From Chromera velia (taxonomy: Eukaryota > Sar > Chromeraceae), in NCBI GenBank assembly GCA_018398765.1, contig JAHBMJ010000451.1, positions 1-47,540 of the forward strand: 47,540 nt of DNA. The letters are read 5' to 3'. The notes below the pieces were generated by a model. It was given only the letters and a program-made list of their open reading frames with translations, searched no databases and was not told where the DNA came from. Shown here piece by piece: positions 22,842-33,450 of this stretch. The position numbers and the translations under genes are program-made. Numbering within the stretch: the stretch's first letter is position 1; each line of letters opens with the position of its first letter.

Positions 22842-23570
22842 GGTTTGTCTATCTGTTTGTCTGTCAGTCTGTGTTCATGAAGAAAAGGAGGGAGAAGAAG
22901 AAACATATCGTCCCTCTGTCTGTCTGCGCCAAAAGAAGGAAGAAAGAAAAAAACTGAAGAGAATGAAACAAGAGAAAAAGGGAAAGAAAAGACGATATAG
23001 TCTGTCTGCATGAAGAAAAGAAGGGAGAAGAACAAACATGTAGTCTGTCTGTCTGCGTCTTTGTCTCGCAAGTGGAAAGCAAAAGAGAGGAGAAGAGAAG
23101 GAAACACGGCGCCTTTCTGTTGCATCCGTTGCGAAAGAGGAAAAGATACCGCACAGTTTGTCTCTTTGACTCATCGTCTTTTTCGGGGTGTCTCTCGGTA
23201 TGTTCTTCTCTTTTTGCTATGTGGGGTCTTTCTGTCTCCATTTGCTGTCTGAATTCCTCTGCCCATGTGTTTTCTTTTCTTCAGGGAGCGCTCTGTATGA
23301 AAGAATTCTGTCTGAATTCCTCTGCCCATGTGTGTATGTGCGTGGGTGTGGTCAGGCTCTGTCTCTCTCTTTGTCTCTGTTTGTGTTCTCCTGATTTGCT
23401 TGCTTTGTTGATTGCAGGTCGGAATGCTGATTGCGATTGTCGCGTTGATGCGTTCCCCTGTTGGGTTTGTGTTTCCTGTGATCATCGGTCTTCTTCATCC
23501 TCTCCGTCTCGTCTTGGGCAGGTGGTTCTACTCAGAGGATGAACTCGAGAAGGTGGACTCCCATTTCTGA
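20359..23570 (+). CDS. SLC4-family bicarbonate/anion transporter, four exons
   Basis: Exons: 20359-21025, 21429-21615 (end uncertain), 21789-22794 and 23418-23570; 2,013 nt, 670 residues. The first exon has the HCO3-cotransporter signature: [10 protein letters not shown], a hydrophobic segment, [12 protein letters not shown] and [12 protein letters not shown] with YIYEGMF, as in SLC4 proteins. Exon 3 carries [14 protein letters not shown], then [26 protein letters not shown] and [10 protein letters not shown]; exon 4 ends with [14 protein letters not shown] and a stop. The large N-terminal cytoplasmic domain of animal band 3 proteins is absent: only about 60 residues precede the first membrane region. 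Unusually, about 95 residues rich in Glu (roughly 409-505) sit in the loop after the CPWMVSATV motif. It probably moves bicarbonate or borate across a membrane, perhaps for inorganic carbon supply; substrate and location are inference. Exon 2 may instead end at 21597. Confidence 0.85.
22795..22871. repeat. (GTCT)n microsatellite starting at the exon 3 donor
   Basis: The donor GTCTGT of SLC4 exon 3 is the first unit of a run of about 18 imperfect tetranucleotides, so potential GT donors recur every four bases. Confidence 0.85.
22876..23335. repeat. Short direct duplications in SLC4 intron 3
   Basis: A segment starting CATGAAGAAAAGGAGGGAG at about 22,876 recurs in similar form at about 23,009. 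A 25-base segment, CTGTCTGAATTCCTCTGCCC and a few more bases, occurs at about 23,247 and again at about 23,308. Confidence 0.6.
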
Positions 23571-24412
23571 TTGATCGATGTGTGTCTCTTTCTGTCTGTT
23601 TTTGTTTCTGTCTGTTTGTCTTTTCCTAGAGTTTCTTTTCTTTACTCGAGTACACTTCAGACTGATGAAGACGAACAGAAAAGATAAACAACAAAAGAAC
23701 GAAGGAAGAAGAATACGGAGTCCATTTCGAGTTTCGAGCGAAAGGAAACACACGCACACGAAACAAAGAAGGCGGCAATGAAAGAAGTGAAGCAGAACAG
23801 ATGCAAAGAAAGAAACTTGAGGGGGGCTTTTTTGCCTCATTTCTCCCTACGTACATTCCTTCTCCCCCCCCTCTTTGATGATGCAGTCGCTGCCTAGGCA
23901 TACACGTTTTGTACCATCAATTGAGCACCAATATCCACTGCTTGTACGCCGAGGACGTGCATGGCATGAAAAGAAAAAAAAAGACACAATACAACCAAGG
24001 CAAGCAGAGATGCCTTGCACACACAAAGAGGAGGGGTAAGGTTGCAGGAACAAAATGGGGGTGGCCGCTCCGGTTCGTTTTCCTTCAAAGGAGTCCCATT
24101 TGACCCCTAGCTCCTCCACTCCCTCCCGCTAGCTCTCCTATTTATTCCTTCCTTCCTTCCTTTCTCTTCCTTCCTTTTTGCGAGCGAAATGGCAATGCCT
24201 CAGCCAAGGTTCCGAAAATTTTGCATGGGCGCATGTGAAAATTCAATCGCTTTGAAAGCATTTCACGCTGAAACAAAGAAAGAAAAGTGAAGGTCTGCCA
24301 TCGCTATCTTGCAGCCTTCCATTCCTCTCAAACCTTCCACAGAAAGAAATTGATTTTTTACTGCTGAAAAGAACATGAGGGACACGGAGACAGAGAAAGA
24401 TAGATCACGAAT
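23571..24412. other. Spacer, no confident gene
   Basis: Open frames exist on both strands around 23,880-24,110 and read partly like protein, but the only splice pair I found there would make a 12-base intron, which is not credible. This stretch may hold the SLC4 3' UTR. Confidence 0.35.
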
Positions 24413-25125
24413 ATGGCCGTTCCGGTTTCTTCGTACTTCCTTTTTCTCGTCTGGATGTCTATCAGGATTGTCTTCAGAGTGAGTAGTACATCATGACATG
24501 AGTACAGGACAAACAAAAGTCAAATAAGCCCCACAATATGATCGCGTCTGTTTACCTCCTTTTAATTTACCCTTTTAAAGCAAATTTTCGACTCCTTGCA
24601 CTTTTGCTTTGATCAGTTCTCTTCTGAATCCCCCTCTCTTAAAAGCTTCTTTCTATCCCTTCCTTGCACTTCCATTCTCTCCCGTCTCCAACCATTCTGT
24701 CCTCTATGGTCCTTCCTGTGTAGCGGTTTCGCACCGTGCGGGTGGGCGAGTTGGTCGTGTGGAGACAAGAAAAGAAGGGGAGAGAGAATTCGGTGCAAAG
24801 GATGGTCGGTCACATGGCCGTTTTCTTTTTTCTCACTTCAATCGAAGAATTAACCTTGAAACAGGTTGCTCCATCACACACTCGAAAAGGAGAAGAAGAA
24901 GAACAAGAAGAAACAACCTGCTTCCGAAGCACGACCTCCTGCCTGCCGTGTGCGCTCAAAAGGAGCAAAGCAGCATTCGAACGCGCATGCAAGCACGAAT
25001 ACAAGGTGCATGAAAAGAAAAGAAAAAAGGCTCAAATTGATGGAAGAGAAGAAGAAGGAGAGAGGATGGCCGTGCCGGTTTCTCCTCTCTTACTTTCCTC
25101 TACAGATGGGTGGATGGATGGATAG
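24413..25125 (+). CDS. Candidate small secreted or membrane-anchored protein
   Basis: Exon 1 (24413-24478) starts with ATG, encodes a hydrophobic signal-like segment (MAVPVSSYFLFLVWMSIRI) and ends at a perfect GTGAGT donor in phase 0. Exon 2 starts at 24724 after a GTGTAG acceptor, also phase 0, and encodes RFRTVRVGELVVWRQEKK, a second hydrophobic patch (MAVFFFLTS) and a long charged tail rich in Lys and Glu. Read without further splicing it stops at 25125, for 155 residues. An alternative donor, GTGCAT at 25014, would shorten exon 2. I recognise no family. The splice logic is good, but there is no homology support. Confidence 0.4.
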
Positions 25126-27038
25126 TCGGATGGGTGCGAGGATGGATTGATGCAGCGTTCAACCCGTTGCGTAGTTGCTCAGGCATGCCAAGGAAAAGAC
25201 CATCAAAAGTCGACCTGACCGAATCGGAAGACAGAATGCCCTCACGCTCCAATTTGTCCTTTTGAAGGAGCAAGATGATGACTTCACAAATGCATGACTG
25301 CTCTTCGCCCTCCCCGCCCTCACCCCCTTCCACATACGACAACAGTTTCCATCCCCTCCATCCCCCCTACAAAATTATTCCCTGCCTTCCTCGCGTTTTT
25401 CTTTTAATGCCCACACGGTTTGTGTCCATGCTCTGTCATGTGCATTGTCGGAGCTGTCGGTCGTCGAGCGCATCAGCGCATCTTCTCTCTCTTCACTCTG
25501 GCTGGAGGTCTGTCTGTATGTGCGTCTCGTCTTGTGAAGACGCAGGCGGCACTGCGGCCTTTTCGGCTGCTGTTTTGCTTCTGTTCCTCCGCCAGTGAAT
25601 CCGTGAGACATGCAGAGAACGCCGCTTTGCTTTATTCACACGTGTGCCTGTCCACTTCCAACCAGCAGAAAATCTCCACGTGAACGGGAGACCGAAAAAG
25701 AGAGAGAGAGTTGGAGTCCGTTTTTCATTTGACCGCAGAGGCTTCTTTTCTTTGTCGCGTTCTTTTTGTACTTTCTTCTCGGGGAGATCGTGCAGGCCGG
25801 ACTGTAACCTAGAAGAATGATGCTGATCATGAGAGCAGCCAAGGGAAGAGGTCGCGAGTCTTTGAGCGAAACAAGAAAATGCCCCAAGCAGTCTTTGCCC
25901 TCCGGTTGCGTGGACTGCTGACTTTTTGTTAATCCGTCAAGATTCACGGAAAAGCAGCAGACCACGTTGAAAACCGCTGTGCCCTGCCTTTTTCTTTTTC
26001 TTTCTTTCTTTCTTTCTTTTTTGGTCAACGCTCCAAAGAAAGAAGATGCAAGAAGGGGGGCGCCGATGACAGAAGTGCGTCTGATCACTAGATTCACCGA
26101 TCCGAAAACCTGTCTGAAACCAAAGGAATACTAGCGCTCATTTGTTTTGTGAGCATGCCGAGCACAATTGTCGAGTTTCGTTCAATTCGAGTTCTCACGC
26201 AGTTGATTGTCGAGCGCGGCCCTGCGGCTGGTTGGAGGTTCATCAACCGTGATTGCATGAAAGCTTTTCTTTCAAAGTCTCCTTTTTAATCGCTTTGCCT
26301 GATTGTACTCAGAGTCTGGACAACATTTCAGAGAACGAAGCATCAAAGCGCTTTTCTTTTTACAAGCGCCTCGCTTCCCAATACACACCTCGTGTGCTTC
26401 TGATCTGGATCGATCGCGAAGGCAAAAAGAAAAGAATGGGGATCCTAAATTAGAAGGCAAGCAGACTGCCAGGGTGTCGGTATGCGGGCAGTCAGACGCA
26501 CTCTTTGAAGTGTGCGCTCGTTCTTTGTTACTTTCTCTCTTTTTGAGTTCTTTTTTTCATTTCGAGCTAGATGAGATGGGGCAGACTGCACCAGCAGTCA
26601 CTGTGCACTGGTGAAAAAAGAACGGAAAACTGAGTCGGGTGTATAAAACAAAGCCGAATTTTCATTTGTTTTTTCTGTGCAAGCAAGCAATCATCCAAGG
26701 GGCCGTTTTCAAGGTCCCGGACCGACTTCCCTGCAGCTGGAGCTGCGTGGGGATTGTTTTGAGTTCAAGATTGATGCCAAATTTCGTGCTCCCTCCAATG
26801 TATTTCTTTCGAATTCTCCATTTAGAGTTATTTTCTCTTTCTTTCCCTCTTTTGGAATGACTTATTCCTGTCATGCATTCAAACGATCGCCGTCATTTCG
26901 GTAAAGGTTTCGAGGGTACCTTTTAATTGTGGACCGAGAAGCCACTTCCGGGCAGGGGTTTTTTTCTCCGTTTGCCCCCGGATGACATACATATGCGTGC
27001 AGGCGACTGCTTTAATGGGAAACCCAGTTCAATATTAA
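25126..27038. other. Unresolved stretch with exon-like fragments
   Basis: Fragments that read like protein occur on both strands: - strand 25342-25160 and 25611-25375, and + strand 26735-26797, which follows a CTGCAG acceptor, ends before GTATTT and could join in phase 0 to a short exon 27003-27038 ending in TAA. I could not assemble a full gene, so none is called. Confidence 0.25.
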
Positions 27039-28361
27039 AAGAAAGAACCCGATCGTTCTGTGCGCACTTGGGGTGTGGTGCGCCTACTTCATGCTAAGGT
27101 CGATTTCTTTCGGTTTCTTTTTTTCTTGAATTTTGTTTGATTGATGTTCAATCTCGTAACGAATCGTACGTTATCAAATTGGTGATACCTACATTCAAGC
27201 TTCAAACTGGATATATGTTTCATTAGTAGTTTGTGGCCGGCTTTGTTTTTCGTTTGAGACTGAAAAAGAACTGGCCAAAGAACTACAAAGAACTGATTAA
27301 AGCTAATACCAAACTAGGTACCAAAGTCACTATTCACCCAAAAGTAAAAGCTTTTTTTCAAAGTCTTTTAAGTTTGATTCAAATAAATGTTTAGCATATA
27401 TATATATAGGATGCACTGATTTATATAGTATGTATATTTTGTCTAAGATATTGAGGAAAAATATTAAAAAATATTTCTGAAGGAAGTTGTACAGAGCAGG
27501 TGCTGCTGAGGTGCATCTCTGTAAAGCTCTGCACGGTAATAAAAAGTAACAGAGGGTAATTAGGTAAGTGGTTTTCCCTCCTGTTAAATGAAAAAATGAG
27601 TTATGCCCGTACGTATACTAATCTCAGGACTCTTTAGAGTCTCTTAGCTGATTACAATAAAACTGATTGAACTGCCCCTTGATGCGGTACATTACGATAT
27701 GTAGGGTATACCAGGACCTTACATAATTGCTATCAATCGATACAGTCATGTCTTGTCTCATCTTGGCAGACTTTCGTCCACCATAGTGTGCGTGCAACAG
27801 ATCTATGCCAGGGCTATCCAGGGCCCCCCTGCTACCCCCTGCCCATACAGTGCCCCCCCATACAATGGCCTCCTAGCTTCCGATCACGAGTACCCCCGAG
27901 GTACTCATCCATGCAATACAATGATTTTAAAAATGTATAGTCAGGCTTTTTAAGTTTCTAGACACAGCGGCGTTTACGATCAAATGCTGCGGTGCTGCGG
28001 AGCGGCACCAAGCGCCGCGGAGCGCCCAAAGGGCGCACCGCGACGCGCCACGGTTGTAAAACCTTGAAAAAAGGGGGGGAACCGTGGCGTAATTATTTTG
28101 GTCTTTACCTTTTCTGAGATTAGTTGAACTACATTGATCAGCAATTGATCAAATTTATCACTGAAATACCTTAAAAAAAAAATTTTTTATGCCTGCAGCG
28201 CTCAGAAAAAACCGTTTTTTAATAATATGGTATATATGGGGCCATATTTTATGTCCTAAACATACAGGGGGCCGGAAGCGCCACCGCGGAGGGGCCTGGA
28301 AGGAACCACAGCGCAGCTGCAGTGCTAAAAATGGCCGTTCTAGAAAGCCATAGAAATTGAT
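27039..28361. other. AT-rich island with GC-rich spots
   Basis: Mostly AT-rich and without usable frames. A GC-rich patch at about 27,990-28,055 contains repeated GCGCC/GGCGC words. A few runs of C occur around 27,820-27,860. Nothing else is recognised. Confidence 0.4.
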
Positions 28362-28821
28362 TGATTGAGGGTTTTTTCATGTATGCCGCATCCCCATATA
28401 TGGGAGGTGGATCGAACCTAGTTTATCAATTTGTTCAGTTCTAAAACTACCAGCGACAAAAATAGGCATGACTTCGATCACTTTGATACAGCTGATCAAT
28501 CGCGGCCTCACAACACGTTGGAGAATCAAAAGAGAGAGAAAAGAGATAGAGGGGATACAGGGCAGAACCTTTGAGACACTTCAGTTCTTTCATTGAAAAA
28601 AGGCTACCCTTTTAATCTGAAAGACCTTAATTGTGCAGAGGTGCATCCCGCACGTCTTCCATCCCTTCAAAGAACTCCTACTTTAAACATCCCATCAAAA
28701 CTCTTTCTTTAAACTCAGTTCCCCAAACTTTTCCGATTTATTTGCTTGCGTTTTTACCCATCCCTTTTCTTTCTTCTCATTTTCTTCTCGCATTGCCAAA
28801 GAAATTCCTTCAGTTTGCGCC
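28362..28821 (-). mobile_element. 5'-truncated LINE copy (3' end only)
   Basis: These 460 bases match 43687-44137 closely along their whole length with the same orientation. There the segment forms the 3' non-coding end of a - strand LINE. This copy stops before any coding part, as expected for a 5'-truncated retrotransposon insertion. Confidence 0.75.
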
Positions 28822-29038
28822 ATAGAAAGCCTGTGCGTAGTTCTGATTTCGCGCAACATGCGCCCGAGGTTTTTGTTCAATTAAGTGGGAATCGTTTTGT
28901 CGATACCCTTGTGCATGCAACACAGTGCAACACGTATATATATACGTAGCACGGCAACACCAGTGCACGTATACTCACAGAGGCACAATTTGCAGTGTTT
29001 GCACAGTCAGACAATCTCATACGAGTCATACAGGCTCC
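28822..29038. other. Upstream region of the TMEM138-like gene
   Basis: About 215 bases between the LINE fragment and the first ATG. It contains a short palindromic TATATATA stretch near 28,936. No clear core promoter element is visible. Confidence 0.3.
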
Positions 29039-29789
29039 ATGCGAAGCGATATGATTGCTCGCCCGAACACTGTGATTGAGCCTGAATCTGTTCAAGCATC
29101 CAGAGTAAAGGTACTTTCTCAGTCTGAAACCTCTGTCTAGAACGGTATTTATGCATGTGATTGTTCCGACATCAGCAATTCAAAACCGCCGTTCTGGAAA
29201 CGATCAAGCGGTGTGTACTTCTTGACATCTGCGTGGCCACACGACAGTCAAGGCCACCGCACAGACAACAATCCAAGGGTCAGGGAGTAGTGCACGCCAC
29301 TTGTGTGTGAGCAGGACAGCTGCTCAGTGTAACGTTGTGCTTCAACTCAACAGTGTAGACTTCACTCTCCCCTGTTTCAGAGTCAACGGCCCATCAAAAC
29401 AGCCTCACCGTCTGAGCCCGTGGCCCAAGCTGTATATGAGAAGCGAGGGAGGATGCAGTCCAAGCGCAGCATTTTCTTCTTTATGGTGGTGATGCACCTC
29501 CTGTTTGGCTTTCTGATTGCCGATATGGTGCTGAACACAACCTTCGAGATTGGGTTCCCTGCAAAGGAAGACGAGAACATCGAGCTCGTTGCCATCTTTT
29601 GGTCCGTCTACTTGCTCCTGAGGCTCACACTGACTTACTCAGCAACAGCCTGTTTGTGTGAACTCTCAGGATTCTGCAAACTCAAGCCTCATTCATACTT
29701 ACTGCTCAAGTACTCACTCACCCAGTCATTCACTTCCTCACTCGCTTACTTGCCGTCACAGTGACTCGCACGTTCTCATTCACTCACTT

Positions 29790-29857
<68 letters not shown>

Positions 29858-29881
29858 GCACGCACGCACGCGCGCAGGGGG

Positions 29882-29914
<33 letters not shown>

Positions 29915-31502
29915 AGAGAAAGAGAGAAAAAAAGAAGACGCACAGAGAAAGAGTATCTGGTTGACGTGGATCTTCTGGTCTCTTCTCCCTTTCCGTTTGT
30001 CCACAGTCGTGGGCACAAACCTGACCAATCTGCGTACAACAATGTGCAAATCAGTTAATTCTCTCCTCTCCCCTTGATCCCTTCAATTCCTTTCTTTTTG
30101 TTTCCCTTACCTGCAAGCATGCATGCAGCATCCAGGCCATCCTGAGGGTGTTCACGGTTCTCTGTTTCTTCACTCTCCTCTGGCAGACTTTTCTCCTTCG
30201 CATCGGTCTGCTGAGTTACGCCTTCCAAAAGTTCAAGTTGGTCTTCTTCGTCTCCATTGTATCTCTGGTCGTCCTGCTGGTCGTGAGGATACCTCGACTG
30301 GTCGGTCAGCTCGCCTCGTCTCGTCTCAGCTTTGTTTGACAGACAGTGTGAGAAGGGACCAGGAAGGGGAGAGAGGTCAAAAGGCGAAGATGGAGATAAT
30401 TCCTGACGCAGTAGCGTTAGTTCTGGGCTTCCACATGCGCGCAGAGGGAATCTAGCCGTGAGGGGGGCGCCCCACTGTTCTCTTTTCGGGCGATGCCGTC
30501 GACTCTTTCGTCCCTTTTCATCCTTCAGAGAGAGGGCCTTTACTATTTTCTTTCCAATAGAGTCCATCTTCATAATCGGCCGCAATGTCTTGCGTGCAGT
30601 CCGTTTTTAACACTTGTCGGCAAGCGATATGCAAGTTCATTACACGAGAGAGAGTGTGGACGCACGAGAGAATGTATTGATGCTCATTTTTTGAAGACTT
30701 AGAAACAAGCCAGAAACATTCTGAATATGAGCATCGTGTGCGAGTGCAGACACGAGAAGACAGACTGATGCCTATCAACGACCTCCTGTATAGATGTGGA
30801 TTCGCACTACAAACAGCAAGTCAGTCCCGGGATTGAAAGAAAAACCCATGAGCTCTTATCAATCTTGCAGATGTGTCTTCCACGCAATTCATGCAGACTT
30901 TCTTGACTTTTTTTCTCTTTTTTTGCTTTCCTGTATGAAGACCGGGGCTTCCTCTTTACCGTTGATGGGTTTCTTTATTCCTTCTTTTTTGCCCGTCCCT
31001 TTCTTTCTTCAGTCTTTCGTTCATCAAATCTTGTTTACCATTCCTTTTTCAAGCACAGGAAAAACATCCGCTTTCCTGTTGTTCTGCTTTTGGGTAGAGC
31101 CGTTTCTCTGTTCTCTTCACTCATTGTCTTCACACCTGTTGGCTTTCACACTTTTCTCCTTTGAGTTTTGTGCTTCTACTCTTTCAGGTGTCAGGACACC
31201 TCTCTTTTGTTTTTTCTTCGCACACTGTTTTGTTAGCTTACCTTCTCGCTTGCTCGTCACTCTTGGGCAATCAGTCCCAGCCTTGTTGCTCTATCGTGTA
31301 GTTAGATTAATTGCCTTTCTGCCTGCTTGCCTGCCTGCCTCGTCCCTTTCCTGAATGGCAGCGTCCTTTCATCTATTCGTCCATCTGTTCGTCGTCCTTT
31401 CCCTCCTTTCTTTCTTTCTTTCTTTCTTCCTTCCTTCCTTCTTCCCTTCCTTCCTTCCTTCCTTCCATCCGACGTTTCCTCCATCCTTGCCTTTCTTTCT
31501 CC

Positions 31503-31535
<33 letters not shown>

Positions 31536-31582
31536 TTTCTTTCTTCCCCCCTTTTTTCCTTCCTTCCTTCCTTCCTTCCTTC

Positions 31583-31613
<31 letters not shown>

Positions 31614-31906
31614 TTCCTTCTTTCTTTCTTTCTTTCTTTCTTTCTTTCCTTTTTCTTTTCCTGCTTGCTTTCTTACTTCTTTCCCTTCTCTCTTAATGCG
31701 CAGCGCCCTCCTCCCTCTCTTAGCAAGAGTCCTCAGAAAACTCCTGTTTGGCGTCCTTCGGCTGACTTTTTTCTCTTGCATTGACCTCAATTGGTTGTGG
31801 CACTGCAGTGTCGATTGCGTACTACGTGGTCTACTTGCGAGCAGCTTTCCGACTGGGAAGGCCCTATTTCTACAAGGCAGAGCTGTGGACAGAAGGGGGG
31901 CCTTGA
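29039..31906 (+). CDS. TMEM138: TMEM138-like ciliary transmembrane protein
   Basis: Exons: 29039-29110, 29381-29657, 30007-30043, 30129-30304 and 31809-31906; all phases match, 660 nt, 219 residues. The C-terminal half has the TMEM138 pattern: IIQAI, hydrophobic segment, GLLSYAFQKFK, hydrophobic segment, then YYVVYLRAAFRLGRPYFYKAELW just before the stop, compared with RLG.P.FY...LW in animal TMEM138. About four to five hydrophobic segments are present. The N-terminal part, including RSIFFFMVVMHLLFGFLIAD, is longer than in animals. In animals TMEM138 acts at the ciliary transition zone and is mutated in Joubert syndrome. The last intron is about 1.5 kb, and a short region found in animal TMEM138 before the YY...RLG motif is missing, so a small exon may be hidden there. 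A homologue would imply a flagellated stage. Confidence 0.65.
29789..29936. repeat. (CT)n(CA)n(GCAC)n(GA)n compound microsatellite
   Basis: It lies in TMEM138-like intron 2. The outer CT and GA arms are complementary, as in the Rab gene repeat at 16,048. Confidence 0.85.
31398..31670. repeat. (CTTT)n/(CTTC)n pyrimidine tract
   Basis: Nearly pure pyrimidine tetranucleotides on the + strand in the last intron of the TMEM138-like gene. Confidence 0.9.
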
Positions 31907-33450
31907 AGCACTGACGGAGTGGTATACAGCTGTTCAGTAAACAATCATGACTGCAAACGTTGAGTTACTGCAAGACACATTCAAAGCGTGATCACCGTGG
32001 TGAGGACGTCAAACTTGAATCGCAGCTTTACACTTGTTTGTTAAGAGCTAGTCCAATAAAGAAATTTGAACCATAAGACAAAACAACGTGAAAACTAGCG
32101 TGATGATCGATTTTGAAATAAATTTATAGAACAAATTTGACATATTATAGCGTATAAATAAAAATTGTTTCAATTACCAGTGGAGCTCTAGTTGGAGCTA
32201 AGCGGTCTGAGTTAAAAATGATTCTTTGGCTGACTGTTTGACCACTAGTTTCATAAACAATTAAACAGATCTTTTACATGATAATCCTATGAGTAGGTTT
32301 ATCGATCTAAAAGAAAACTTCTTTTCTGAAAAACAAATACAATTTAAAAACTTGAAAACGTTTTTTGAAAGGCAATTTAAATTCAATTTATACTAGAATT
32401 TATACTAGGCACCGGCTAGAGAAAAAAAAAAAAAAGGAGACGATCTCGGGAGATTTTTTTTTTTTTTTTTACTTTTTGACGCTGAACAACACTTAACAAC
32501 ACTTGTGCAACACACAAACAACACTTGTGCAACAGTTAAACAATAGTTGTTTAACTGAAAAAGAAAAAAAAAAGAAGACGATCTACGGAGATCTTTTTTT
32601 TTTGTCTAGCCGGCGCTTAGAATTTATATGGGAATTTGGGATCACGTCTGCAAAAAAAGTTTAAAAAACTTCAAAAAAGGCTTTAATTATATAATCACTT
32701 GCAGTATATAAAAATAACATATTTAAAAAATATATTTCAAAACCAATATGTAAACATATTTCAATTTTTTAATTTCAAGATTTTTCAAGTTTTTTTTTTT
32801 TTTTCTTTTCTTACAGTACGTCGCCTAATACAAAGTTAGTAATGATATTTAAATTACATTAATTCCAGTATAGATTCCAGTATTGGTTATACTATACAGA
32901 TTAGTTATGATCGACGAAGGCCACGTGCACTATGTAATTATAAGTTTAGCAAATGCTAGAGCAAATGCCTTTTCAATTTATTTTTTAAAAGCATTTTTAA
33001 AACAATGTTGACATTAAAATTTTTGAAGTAGAGACCAGTCTTCTCGACTGCTTACAGCAATCGTGACTCGTCATCGATGGTTATAAAGAGGTGAATGAAT
33101 AACCAAAAGAAAGGGCCTTCTGAAAGGCTTGAGGAAATTAAGGCTGGAAGCCTGCATTTTAGAGGAGCTGGGAGCCAGAAAGATGAACGATCGTTCTATA
33201 CAGACTACAGTGGCCTGCAGGGCCACGCTACATCGTTCGATTAATATGGGCTTCTACGCTAGTTCTAGCTTGCGAAGCCACACACTGGATGCATAAATAA
33301 AACATCCAGTCGATTTGTTCACTCTTTTTTTCTCTTCTCGTCTTGCAGACGACGACAAAGAAAAGGGCTGTACGTACGGGCCTTAAACTGCAGGCCACGA
33401 ATCTATTCCAAACCCCCAGGTAGAGAGAATAAATAAGACGAGGCTGACAG
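31907..33450. other. AT-rich island
   Basis: No genes seen. It contains the inverted-repeat element at 32397-32628 and many A and T homopolymers. Confidence 0.5.
32397..32628. mobile_element. MITE-like element with terminal inverted repeats
   Basis: The left end (32397-32420, ending CACCGGCTAGA) and the reverse complement of the right end (32605-32628) match at 18 of 24 positions, 14 of the inner 16. Inside each arm is an A-run, then AGACGATCT, a few bases, AGAT and a T-run, so each arm can form its own hairpin. The middle repeats CAACACTTGTGCAACA. There is no coding frame. It could be a non-autonomous transposon or a simple palindromic fold. Confidence 0.4.

Noticed and set aside
23887-24132. 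Two adjacent protein-like frames with a GTAAGG donor and a TTGCAG acceptor
   Set aside because: The implied intron would be 12 bases, too short for splicing.
29176-29210. Possible extra exon of the TMEM138-like gene after ACATCAG
   Set aside because: Its 35 bases would break the phase between exons that join directly without it.
31302-31914. Phe/Ser/Leu-rich and Lys/Glu-rich frames
   Set aside because: They arise from the CTTT/CTTC tract. Only the last 98 bases of this interval (31809-31906) look like a real exon.
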